In this document: piece by piece, positions 21,012 to 28,871 of the stretch
How positions within the stretch are numbered: the stretch's first letter is position 1
How the letters are laid out: every line of letters begins with the position of its first letter
Assembly (NCBI GenBank): GCA_964585635.1
Contig: CAZPEV010000001.1
Span: forward strand, 1 to 64,000
Reading direction: 5' to 3'
Source of the DNA: CAZPEV01 sp964585635
GTDB taxonomy: Bacteria; Zixibacteria; MSB-5A5; GN15; JAAZOE01
DNA: 64,000 bases
Notes under the pieces: model-generated
What the model saw: only the letters and a program-made list of their open reading frames with translations
Told to the model about the DNA's origin: nothing
Databases searched by the model: none
Translations under genes and position numbers: made by a program

Positions 21012-22692
21012 TCAGCGCAGCGGCGGCGTCAGCATCTTGGTCGTCGACGATGAGCAAATCGTTCTCAATCTGGTCGAGGACACGCTGACCGACGAGGGAC
21101 ACAGCGTCACCACGACGCTGTCCGCTCACGCCGCGATCGAGCTGATCAAGCACAAATACTTCGACTTTGTCTTGACCGACATCCGCATGCCCGAGATGAA
21201 CGGCATCGAGTTGACCAAGGAAATTCACCGTATCGCGCCGACCATCGGCGTCATATTCATGACCGGGTACGCCAACCTCGACACCGCCAAGCAGGCGATC
21301 AAGGAGGGGGCCTACGACTACATCATGAAGCCGTTCGAGCTCTCGGAGATCCGGCAGGCCATTGCCCGGGCGGTGCAGCAGAAGCAGAGCGCCACCGAGG
21401 CGACCTTGTCGCAGGAGCTGAACAAAATCGCCGACCTGTCCAACCTGATGTACGCCTCGGGCGATCTGACCTCGCTTTTGCAGTTGTCGTTGTCGTTCGG
21501 CATCATCCAGAGCAGCGCCGAGGCCGGTATTGCGGCATATTACGATCGGCATGATGAGGAGCTGACGATTATCCAGGCCACGCGGCAATCGGGCGCGGCC
21601 GAGGATATCTCGCGGCTGGCTCTCCCCCCCGAGGAGTGGGAGATGATCTCCCTGCCCCGGACGCCCTTCCTGATGGATCAGGAAATCAACCATCCGCTCT
21701 ACGGGCTGTCGGCGTTTCAGGCCTACCGTGAGCGGCTCCTGCCGGAACGGTCGGCCCGATCCCGCGCCGCGGTGATCGTGCCGCTCATCCGGGCCGAGAA
21801 GCCCCTGGGATTCATCACCCTCTTTCATGGCGCGGCCGGTTACGAGCTGAAAAGCTCCGATATCCAATTCCTCGATTTCATTTCCAGCCAGCTGGCGATT
21901 TCTCTGGAAAACCTGCAACTCCTCGAGGATTCCCGTGAAGCGTACCGCCGGCTGGAGCACCTGCAGGACCAGACCTTGCAGATGGAAAAAATGGCCACCC
22001 GCGGCCAGATGTCGGCGGAGATCGGCCATGAACTGAACAACTACCTCGGCGTCGTCGTGGCCAATTTCCAGTTGATGAACCTCCGCATCCAAAAGGGAGT
22101 CACGGAGGGATTGGACCGGTTTATCGACTCCATTCAAGATCACCTGGAAAAGATCAACCGCTTCACCAAGGGGTTGATGGATTATTCCTCGCTGACCAAG
22201 GCGACCTTTGCCAAAACCGATATCAACGCCCTTCTGCAGCGGATTGTGGAATTTCTCCGCCCGCAGAAACGCTTCCGCGAAATCACCATCGAGGTCACGT
22301 CCAATTGCCCGGTGCTGGAAACGGAAATCGACCAGGGCTTGATCGAACAGGTTCTCTACAACCTGTTGAATAATGCCGCCGACGCCCTGACCAAAGCCGC
22401 CGTCAAGCGTATCGAAATCAAGACCGAGCGCCTTTCCGACGACATGATTCGCCTCACGGTCAAGGACTCCGGGGCTGGAATCCCCGAGCCGGAGCGGCGC
22501 AAGATGTTCCGCGAGAAATTCACCACCAAGGATTCGGGTCATGGCATTGGGTTGGTGGTCTGCAAGAGCATCATCGACAAGCATGCCGGCCGTATCGCGG
22601 TCGATTCCATCGAGGGCCAGGAGACGGTCTTCACCATCGACCTGCCGATCACCCACGAGGTGCCCGAAACAGCCGCGGTGGCGGTCGGATAA
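21001..22692 (+). CDS. Hybrid receiver-GAF-histidine kinase
   Basis: 563 residues, soluble. An N-terminal receiver (Asp60 in LTDIRMPEMNG, Lys in YIMKPFE) is followed by a GAF-like region about residues 145-305 (a sensor for small ligands or partners), a short coiled coil and a histidine kinase. The H box is GQMSAEIGHELNNYLGVVV with His343; the ATPase domain has LYNLLNNAADAL, VKDSGAGIPEPE and GHGIGLVVCKSII. A receiver placed before the kinase lets upstream phosphorylation control this second kinase, so the operon could work as a branched phosphorelay. It overlaps the preceding gene by 11 bases. Confidence 0.93.
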   Translation: MDDSQRSGGVSILVVDDEQIVLNLVEDTLTDEGHSVTTTLSAHAAIELIKHKYFDFVLTDIRMPEMNGIELTKEIHRIAPTIGVIFMTGYANLDTAKQAIKEGAYDYIMKPFELSEIRQAIARAVQQKQSATEATLSQELNKIADLSNLMYASGDLTSLLQLSLSFGIIQSSAEAGIAAYYDRHDEELTIIQATRQSGAAEDISRLALPPEEWEMISLPRTPFLMDQEINHPLYGLSAFQAYRERLLPERSARSRAAVIVPLIRAEKPLGFITLFHGAAGYELKSSDIQFLDFISSQLAISLENLQLLEDSREAYRRLEHLQDQTLQMEKMATRGQMSAEIGHELNNYLGVVVANFQLMNLRIQKGVTEGLDRFIDSIQDHLEKINRFTKGLMDYSSLTKATFAKTDINALLQRIVEFLRPQKRFREITIEVTSNCPVLETEIDQGLIEQVLYNLLNNAADALTKAAVKRIEIKTERLSDDMIRLTVKDSGAGIPEPERRKMFREKFTTKDSGHGIGLVVCKSIIDKHAGRIAVDSIEGQETVFTIDLPITHEVPETAAVAVG

Positions 22693-22847
22693 CCAGCGCT
22701 CCGTAGTCATCTCCGGCAATCCCTCGCTCCGTTAGACAGCCATTGCAATCTACCGTCAGGGCCGGAAATTCCTTTGCGGCGGCCCCCCTTATCGTGTACA
22801 TTGCCCCATTACAGGGATGGTTTTGCTATCAGGTGTATGAACCACGT

Positions 22848-24218
22848 ATGAACGAGGCAGGAAAAGAAAAGCGCTCGGCGGCTCTGTACTCTATTCTGGC
22901 CGCCGTCGGTTTGATCACGGCCAAGACGACGGTGGGGCTGATCACCGGATCGCTGGCGATTCTGACCGACGCCGCCCATTCGTTGCTCGACATGGGGGCC
23001 TCGATCATTACCTATTTCTCCGTCCGAATATCCGATAAGCCGGCCGACATCGATCACCATTACGGCCACGGCAAGGTGGAATCGCTGGGCGCCCTGCTGC
23101 AAATCATCTTCCTGTTGGGAGCCTGCGTCTGGATTGTCTTCGAGGCCATCCATCGCTTGCTCGCCCCGACTATTGCCCTGGAGCTTAATATCTGGGCCTT
23201 TGCGGTCGTGATCGGGTCGATTATCGTCGACTTCTCCAGGGTGCGGGTGCTGCGCCGGGTCGCCAAAAAGTACAGCAGCCAGGCCTTGGCCGCCGACGCG
23301 TTGCATTTTTCCTCCGACATCTACGTGTCGTCGGTGGTGCTGTTCGGACTGTTCGCGGTGCAGTTCGGCTTCACCAAGGCCGATCCGATCGCGGCCATCG
23401 TCGTCTCCCTGTTCATCGTGGTCATCGCCGCCCGTTTGGCGAAGCGCGCCATCGACGTCCTGCTGGACCGCGCGCCCAGCCAGGCCGAGGAGATCATCCG
23501 GGAGACGGTCGGAAGCTTCCCGGAGATTTTGGGGATCGACCAAATCCGCCTGCGGAGCGACGGCCGGATGACGTTTGCCGAGATGTCGCTCAGCGTCGAC
23601 CGGATGCTGACTTTCGGCCGGGCGGATGAGCTGGGTGAGCGGCTGCGGCAGGAGTTGCATCATCGCCTGCCGCAAACCGACGTGATCTTTACCATGATCC
23701 CGACCTCGGCGGAATCGGAGCAGGTGGCCGATGCGGTCAATTTTGTGGCCTCATCTTTCGGATTGGCCGTGCACCATTTGATTATCCGACACGATGAGGA
23801 CGGCGTCTTTATCTCCATGCATATCGAGATGCCGGGAGAGATCAGCCTGGAGGAGGCGCATCATAAGGCCTCGGAGGTCAGCAAGAAGCTTCATGAAACC
23901 ATTCCCGACCTGAAAAAGGCCGCCATTCATACCGAGCCGTACAAGACCGGGCCGTCGGCGCCCCGGCATTTGTATGACATGACCGGCATTTCCATGCGGG
24001 TTAAAGAAATCGTGGAGTCGGTTTCGGGCGTGGCCGACTGCCACAATATCGTGTTGACGTCGCAGGCGAACGGGCTGGCATTGTCGGCCGACATGCGGAT
24101 GGACGGCCACCTGCCGCTGGAGCGGACCCACGGCATCTCCGAGGATGTCGAGCAGCGGCTGCGGAGGGATATTCCCGAGTTGGCGTCGATCACGTTGCAC
24201 CTGGAGCAGATGAAGTAG
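22848..24218 (+). CDS. Cation diffusion facilitator transporter with three C-terminal regulatory-like domains
   Basis: 456 residues from ATG 22848; the frame is open from 22743, but the family N-terminus begins here. Six transmembrane helices carry the metal-site pairs TDAAHSLLDM (helix 2) and ADALHFSSDI (helix 5), with HHYGHGKVESLGAL between helices 2 and 3, all diagnostic of CDF exporters of zinc, iron, cobalt or manganese by proton antiport. Instead of one cytoplasmic dimerisation domain it has three in tandem (about residues 212-290, 293-370 and 380-456), each with the same beta-alpha-beta-beta pattern. Metal specificity cannot be read. It stands alone between the sensory operon and a repeat-rich spacer. 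Confidence 0.9.
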   Translation: MNEAGKEKRSAALYSILAAVGLITAKTTVGLITGSLAILTDAAHSLLDMGASIITYFSVRISDKPADIDHHYGHGKVESLGALLQIIFLLGACVWIVFEAIHRLLAPTIALELNIWAFAVVIGSIIVDFSRVRVLRRVAKKYSSQALAADALHFSSDIYVSSVVLFGLFAVQFGFTKADPIAAIVVSLFIVVIAARLAKRAIDVLLDRAPSQAEEIIRETVGSFPEILGIDQIRLRSDGRMTFAEMSLSVDRMLTFGRADELGERLRQELHHRLPQTDVIFTMIPTSAESEQVADAVNFVASSFGLAVHHLIIRHDEDGVFISMHIEMPGEISLEEAHHKASEVSKKLHETIPDLKKAAIHTEPYKTGPSAPRHLYDMTGISMRVKEIVESVSGVADCHNIVLTSQANGLALSADMRMDGHLPLERTHGISEDVEQRLRRDIPELASITLHLEQMK

Positions 24219-24775
24219 ACTGGGGCATTCTTCCTGAAAAATAAATGCGGCAGTACCCTTTTTAGACGAATTCCCTGATAACCGGTTACTATTCTTGACG
24301 ATACGGGGAAAATGGGTTCGTTCGTTCGTTTTCTTAGTGGTCTGCCTTTTCTCGTTGAATAATTTGAGGTTACGGCAATTCCGGTTTGCCGGGAGTTGAG
24401 GTTCAGCTTTGGGCATACCCGTAGACATAATAGTTCCTCCATATAAGGGGGCGGGCGAAGCAACTGCAGCGATTTTGTAGCGATTTGGTGCGGGAAACAG
24501 CGGGGGAATTGAGGGCCTTGTCACCGTCGCGGGCACGTGGCACACGCCTGCTTTCTTATCTCTACGGCGGTAGACCCCTTGTTTTTCCGATCGGTCTTGC
24601 GACGCCTGTAGCGACAATGCAGGTGAGGCCTTTCAGCAAACCGAGGAGGACGGACTGCCACCCCCAAGCGTGCCGCTTGGGGGTGCCACCCGTGGGAATG
24701 ATTGAATTTCAAAGAGGGCGCACCCGGCGCAAGCGGCCTGACCTACAACTCTGAACACCGGCCCGCGCACCATTG
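24219..24775. other. Repeat-bearing intergenic region up to an assembly gap
   Basis: No credible gene: the short frames lack ribosome sites and family features. It contains the first copy of a palindromic element (24660-24749) found again at 25850-25972. The proximity of a duplicated element to the 10-N gap at 24776 suggests the repeat broke the assembly. Confidence 0.7.
24660..24749. repeat. Palindromic intergenic element, copy A
   Basis: Perfect hairpin CCCCCAAGCG-TGC-CGCTTGGGGG at 24661-24683, then a conserved tail (CGTGG.AATGA.TGAATTTC, AAAGAGGGCG, CACCCGGCG) and the half-palindrome GCAAGCGGCCTGACCTACAAC. Copy B at 25850-25972 holds the same parts in a different order. Confidence 0.85.
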
Positions 24776-24785
24776 NNNNNNNNNN
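24776..24785. other. Assembly gap (10 N)
   Basis: Ten N. The stop codon of the neighbouring minus-strand CPBP gene most likely lies in or next to this gap. Confidence 0.95.
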
Positions 24786-25713
24786 GCCCCGCCGGGCCGG
24801 GGCAGTCTGCATCAAGTTCAGAGTCCATAAGATGGGGCTTGCCCGTTCTTGAATACCGCAATATCAGCAGGGCTGTGATTATCGAAATGGCCATTACCAC
24901 CACTGATGCTTCTATCCCGAACACTCCGCCCGTGACCAAACCCGGTCCGGATATTTGTACGGTGAACAAACCGTACGGTGAATCCTGGCCGCTCATGATT
25001 GTACCGAACAAAGTGTTCAGGCTCAGATTCCATCCGGCATGAAAACCAATTGGAAGCCATAGTGACTTGCTTCGCACATACAGGGCCACGAACAGAAGCG
25101 TTCCGACGACGGCGGCCAGGGCAATCCACAGAACGCCGACGGCATCGACATTGGGGAGCAATCCAATAATATGTGCCGCCGCGAAGTAGAATCCTCCGAG
25201 CAGAGTTGCGATGGGCCATCCCCACCTGGCGGCCCACTCTCGAACCGCTATTCCTCGAAAGATGAATTCTTCTAGAATTGCGATGAAGGCAACCCAGCCC
25301 AATGATCCAAGTATGATGGAGACGAGTTCTCCCCCCGTAAATCTGCCGGGTGTCGCCGCAACATGAATGTCTCCAAGCAGCCCAACCGCCAGCAAGTCAG
25401 CGATTGCCATGCCGACGCCGAAGAGACATCCATGGGAAAAACGCTTGATATCGAAATGCAGGCGCACCCAACTCCACGGTCTTCTCCACATGAATTTGGC
25501 GACCAGAAACGTGAACGGAATCCCCAAGACGGCGGCTGTTATTCCCTGACCGAACAGGGTAAGATGGCTGGAGAATTTGCCGCTGATGATTGACTCAAAG
25601 GAAGCCCCACTAAGAGCAGAAGCAACCAGGTAGCCGACGTATTGAGTTGTATGGATCAGAATGTATAGGCCGAAGCTCCAAACCAGAACGACTAACGGAT
25701 TTCGCGGTTTCAT
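24786..25713 (-). CDS. CPBP family intramembrane metalloprotease (3' end lost in assembly gap)
   Basis: About 309 residues before the gap. Start ATG 25711-25713; the preceding TTG codon is unlikely to be used. About eight transmembrane segments. The three CPBP/Rce1-type motifs are present: EEFIFRG (motif 1, catalytic Glu pair), FYFAAAH (motif 2) and FHAGWN (motif 3), so it should be catalytically competent. Bacterial members cleave membrane peptides or act in bacteriocin self-immunity; the substrate here is unknown. After residues MDSELDADCPGPAG the sequence runs into ten N. Beyond that the frame reads through palindromic repeat DNA, so the listed C-terminus is not reliable. Confidence 0.88.
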
Positions 25714-25849
25714 CAACTTTCGCCCATCCTATGGCAAAGCCGGCTCAATATTTCTATCGGACAGACAAAGCCCGATAATGTTACAACCAAGTAGATCGGG
25801 TTCGGAGGCCTGTCATACGGCGGGACAAGAAACCCGGCAGTTGGGCATC

Positions 25850-25972
25850 AGGCCGCAAGCGGCCTGACCTACAACTTGTTTTCCCGATCGGACCAGCCCG
25901 CCCCCAAGCGTGCCGCTTGGGGGTGCAACCCGTGGAAATGACTGAATTTCAAAGAGGGCGCCACCCGGCGCT
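25850..25972. repeat. Palindromic intergenic element, copy B
   Basis: Contains the complete palindrome TCAGGCCGC-AA-GCGGCCTGA followed by CCTACAAC, then, after about 25 bases, the same CCCCCAAGCG-TGC-CGCTTGGGGG hairpin (25901-25923) and tail (TGAATTTCAAAGAGGGCG) as copy A. Relative to copy A the two modules are in swapped order, which suggests a longer tandem or mobile repeat unit seen in two different phases. Confidence 0.85.
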
Positions 25973-26009
25973 CTCCCCCCTTTCCACTACGGGAGAGCTG
26001 CCGGATGAC

Positions 26010-26038
26010 TTGACACCGGGTGCTGAGACTGCTATATT
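26010..26038 (+). promoter_or_regulatory. Near-consensus sigma-70-type promoter
   Basis: TTGACA at 26010-26015, a 17-base spacer, and TATATT at 26033-26038. The predicted start near 26045 leaves a leader of about 105 bases before the gene at 26150. Confidence 0.75.
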
Positions 26039-26149
26039 GAGATTAGGCACCATATCACCAACGCGTCCGTGGTAATGTGAAAAAGTCATAGGGTTGGTTT
26101 ATCTTATTACGGCTGATTCGCATCGTCGTTCACATAGGGGGAGGATTCC

Positions 26150-26725
26150 ATGGCGAATCCAAATCTGGAACCATCCGGCAATCTTTTGAAGAGGAAATCG
26201 CGGTATATTTTGGCAATGGTAACCGTGGCGTTCCTTGGCCTTATACCCGCCGTATCAACGGTTCAGGCAAATACTCTGGGAATAAATTTGTATGGAATAT
26301 CATATCATATCCTTGACATAAATCAGCACAGGGATAACCTAAACGAATTCAATCCGGGTTTTGGGGTACGGGCGAGCTTTGGGGGCAGTTCCAGCGGTAC
26401 GTTTTTCCTCGAAGGTGGGTTCTTCAAAGATACATTTAGGAATAGAGCCACATATCTTTCCACAGGGTACATGTTTCGGACATGGAGACAGTTTCGCCTT
26501 GGCTTGAACGCCGGAATCTATAAAACCAATTCAATCAACGGGGGCAGTGGCATAGTGGCGATAGTTCCCATGGCCTCATACACTGTTAAATTTGTCACAC
26601 TCAATGTTGCGTATTTGCCAAGATACGAGGGCATTAACGCTTATCATACGTTCACGGCATATATGACCGTCCATCTGATACACGGCAATCCTCCCAAAAA
26701 ACGGGCGCCGCGGCCAAAGCGATAA
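26150..26725 (+). CDS. Small outer-membrane beta-barrel, PagP-like pattern
   Basis: 191 residues with GGGGGAGG ribosome site just upstream and a signal peptide ending about residue 40 (VSTVQA). The mature chain of about 150 residues alternates polar and hydrophobic residues in short strands: GISYHILDINQHRDNLNEFN, FGVRASFG, FFLEGGFFKDTF, YLSTGYMF, LGLNAGIYKT. This is suitable for an 8-stranded barrel. The SYH...NPGFG segment and glycine-rich strands recall PagP-type lipid A palmitoyltransferase relatives, but I cannot place the full PagP catalytic triad, so the enzyme assignment is tentative. The tail is basic (PKKRAPRPKR). It has its own promoter and stands alone. Confidence 0.65.
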   Translation: MANPNLEPSGNLLKRKSRYILAMVTVAFLGLIPAVSTVQANTLGINLYGISYHILDINQHRDNLNEFNPGFGVRASFGGSSSGTFFLEGGFFKDTFRNRATYLSTGYMFRTWRQFRLGLNAGIYKTNSINGGSGIVAIVPMASYTVKFVTLNVAYLPRYEGINAYHTFTAYMTVHLIHGNPPKKRAPRPKR

Positions 26726-26809
26726 CCTGAAAGGCCCAAGCGCGAATCCGATCAGATCTTGAGATTTTCGGGCAAGGCGCCGGTTGCACTTGCGATCATT
26801 TGGTTTTCC

Positions 26810-26901
26810 GGGCGCGCGCCGCGCGCCCCTACCGCAAAAATTGGCGGTCCAAGTGTAGGGGCCAGGCTTGGCAAACCGCCGCGGGCGCGGAAACCGCGCC
26901 C
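26810..26901. repeat. Paired REP-like palindromes
   Basis: Two similar palindromes ending in CGCGCCCCTACC: 26810-26828 (GGGCGCGCG...CGCGCGCCC) and 26883-26901 (GGGCGCGG-AAA-CCGCGCCC). They sit between the end of the small barrel gene and the convergent aldolase gene, the usual place for REP elements. Confidence 0.75.
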
Positions 26902-26937
26902 CTACCATAAGAATCGGTGCTCTGGGTGCACCTGCGA

Positions 26938-26976
26938 CGGCAGGAACCCCTTCCTGCCGCCCAGGTCGTCGACCTG
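26938..26976 (-). terminator. Hairpins after the aldolase gene
   Basis: Two hairpins directly after the aldolase stop codon on the minus strand: a 6-bp stem CAGGTC-GTC-GACCTG at 26962-26976 and an 8-bp stem CGGCAGGA...TCCTGCCG at 26938-26959. There is no clear U-run, so these may be stabilising structures rather than an intrinsic terminator. Confidence 0.45.
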
Positions 26977-27900
26977 TCACCCCTTGCCGGCGCAGCCGAA
27001 GAGCCTGATCTTGTCCCGCATCTGTTCCTTGACCGCCTCTTTGGCCGGGCCAAGAAGTTTGCGCGGGTCAAACTCGCTCGGCTTGGTCGCCAACGTCTCC
27101 CGCAAGGAGCCCATGAACGCCAGCCGCAGGTCGGTGTCGATATTGATCTTGTTGATCCCGCGCGCCACGGCATCCCGATAGGCCGCGTCCGGCACTCCCA
27201 TGGCGCCGGGCAGTTGGGCGCCGTACTTGGCGGCCTTATCCAGCAGCTCCTTGCCGACGCCGCTGGCGCCGTGCAGCCCCAGCGCGATCCCGGTCCGCTT
27301 CTTGATATCGGTGATCCGGTCCATGGCCAGCTTCGGCTCATGCTTGAACTTGTACGCCCCGTGGCTGGTCCCGACCGCCACCGCCAGGGCGTGGCAGCCG
27401 GACTCCCGGACGAACCGCTCGGCCTCGGCCGGGTCGGTCAAAAATGCCTCGGAAGCGTCGACGTTGACCTCGTCCTCGATCCCGCCCAGGCGGCCCAGTT
27501 CGGCCTCGACGCAGACCCCCGTGGCCTTGGCGATGGCGACCACTTCCTTGGTGACCCGGATGTTGCCGTCCAGCGGTTCCTTGGAGGCATCGATCATGAC
27601 CGAGTTGAACCCGGCGTCGATACACATCTTGGCGTCTTCCAGCTTGGCGCCATGGTCCAGATGGATGGCGACCGGCGCGGTCATCTTGGCCGACCCGGCC
27701 TTGACCATCGCCATCAGGTATTCGATCCCGGCATACTTGATCGCCGAGGTCGAGGCCGCCAGAATGACCGGCGCCTTCAGTTCCTCGGCCACTTCCAGAG
27801 CAGCCTGGATAAATTCCAGGTTGTTGACATTGAACTGCGGTATGGCATATCGTTCCTTGTTGGCCCGCTCATACATCTTGATTAAGGACGCTAACGGCAT
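26977..27900 (-). CDS. fba: Class II fructose-bisphosphate aldolase
   Basis: 307 residues, cytoplasmic. Catalyses the reversible cleavage of fructose 1,6-bisphosphate to dihydroxyacetone phosphate and glyceraldehyde 3-phosphate in glycolysis and gluconeogenesis. The class II zinc enzyme motifs are clear: AIHLDHG with catalytic Asp82 and zinc ligand His83, VGTSHGAYKF and LGLHGASG with the other two zinc histidines, and NINIDTDLRLAF near the C-terminus for phosphate binding. The long form (FBA rather than tagatose-bisphosphate aldolase) is likely but not certain. Start ATG has GGGAG six bases upstream. Monocistronic. Confidence 0.95.
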   Translation of the reverse strand: MPLASLIKMYERANKERYAIPQFNVNNLEFIQAALEVAEELKAPVILAASTSAIKYAGIEYLMAMVKAGSAKMTAPVAIHLDHGAKLEDAKMCIDAGFNSVMIDASKEPLDGNIRVTKEVVAIAKATGVCVEAELGRLGGIEDEVNVDASEAFLTDPAEAERFVRESGCHALAVAVGTSHGAYKFKHEPKLAMDRITDIKKRTGIALGLHGASGVGKELLDKAAKYGAQLPGAMGVPDAAYRDAVARGINKINIDTDLRLAFMGSLRETLATKPSEFDPRKLLGPAKEAVKEQMRDKIRLFGCAGKG

Positions 27901-28067
27901 GGTAATCTCCCTTTTCTATCTGATGATTTTCATTGTCGCTGACGTCAAATTAACGGTCGCCCCCCTTGGGACGCAATAAAAACCGTCGCCGGCGCCGCGG
28001 TATAGCCGCCCAGTGGAGAATCTGCTCCGGAGGCCTCTTTTTTGGGCCGGAAATTTCAGAAATGTAG

Positions 28068-28073
28068 TATAAT
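28068..28073 (+). promoter_or_regulatory. TATAAT hexamer very close to a start codon
   Basis: Perfect TATAAT only 5-11 bases before the two candidate ATG codons (28079, 28085) of the DUF4159 gene; no good -35. If used, transcription would start at or beside the ATG, giving a leaderless or nearly leaderless message. Confidence 0.35.
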
Positions 28074-28084
28074 ATGGAATGGGT

Positions 28085-28813
28085 ATGAAACGCCTGATTT
28101 TGGCCGGTTTGGCGCTTATCGCAACGGCAACTATGGCCCAGGAGCAGGAGCCGGCACCGGTCCTTCCAAGGCTAATGGCTCCCCCGGCCAGGTCCGAGAC
28201 GGTGGACAAGACCAATCCCTATGCCCTTTCGGTGACCCGTCTCGACTATGGCGGCGGCGGTGACTGGTACTGGGGAAGTTCGGCTATCCCGAACCTGCTG
28301 CAATTCATCAAGGAGCAAACCGGCTGGCCGATCAACATGGAGGAGAAGCGGGTCAAGATCGAGGATGAGCAGTTATTTGCCTGTCCGTTCCTTTTTGCCA
28401 CCGGCCACGGCACGATCAAATTCAGCGAGGCGGAAATCGATCGGCTTCGGCGCTATCTGCAGGCGGGCGGGTTTTTGTTCATCAACGATTCCTACGGGAT
28501 GGATAAATCGGTGCGCCAGGCGGTGGCGTCGCTGTTTCCGGAGAAGAAGTTTGAAGAAATACCGTACGACCATCCGATCTACCATTCGTATTATGACTTT
28601 CCGAACGGGCCACCGAAGATTCACGAGCATGACAAGAAGCCGGCCAGCGGCTGGGGAATCATTGTCGACGGACGGCTGGTGGTCTATTATCTCCAGGAAT
28701 CGGATATCGGCGACGGCTGGGAGGACCCGCACGTGCATAATGACCCGCCGGAAAAGCGTTTGGATGCTCTCAAGATGGGCTTGAATATCGTAGCATATTC
28801 GTTGACGCACTAA
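28085..28813 (+). CDS. DUF4159 family secreted/periplasmic protein
   Basis: 242 residues from ATG 28085 (ATG 28079 possible). A signal peptide (MKRLILAGLALIATATMAQ) is followed by the DUF4159 fold: VTRLDYGGGGDWYWG, PFLFATGHGTIKFSEAE, LRRYLQAGGFLFINDSYGMD, HPIYHSYYDFPNGPPKIHEH and DGRLVVYYLQESDIGDGWED. The fold resembles a class I glutamine-amidotransferase/ThuA-like Rossmann domain. In FCB bacteria it is usually encoded near DUF58, MoxR and DUF4175 genes, in modules of unknown envelope function; here DUF4175 follows 58 bases later. Confidence 0.88.
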   Translation: MKRLILAGLALIATATMAQEQEPAPVLPRLMAPPARSETVDKTNPYALSVTRLDYGGGGDWYWGSSAIPNLLQFIKEQTGWPINMEEKRVKIEDEQLFACPFLFATGHGTIKFSEAEIDRLRRYLQAGGFLFINDSYGMDKSVRQAVASLFPEKKFEEIPYDHPIYHSYYDFPNGPPKIHEHDKKPASGWGIIVDGRLVVYYLQESDIGDGWEDPHVHNDPPEKRLDALKMGLNIVAYSLTH

Positions 28814-28871
28814 ACTGTTACCTGCTGGATGCCGTCCTACATAGTACAGGTCAGGACTACCGGGGAAGACG

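Larger units (their letters stand above)
25714..26149. other. Intergenic region with repeat element and promoter
   Basis: 436 bases between the divergent CPBP gene and the small barrel gene. It holds palindromic element copy B (25850-25972) and a strong promoter at 26010-26038. I see no gene. Confidence 0.75.

Noticed and set aside
20950..22719. 589-codon antisense frame opposite the hybrid kinase
   Set aside because: Mirror of a real kinase with intact motifs; no ribosome site or domain.
24485..24754. 89-codon plus-strand frame in the spacer after the cation exporter
   Set aside because: Runs into the palindromic repeat; no domain or ribosome site.
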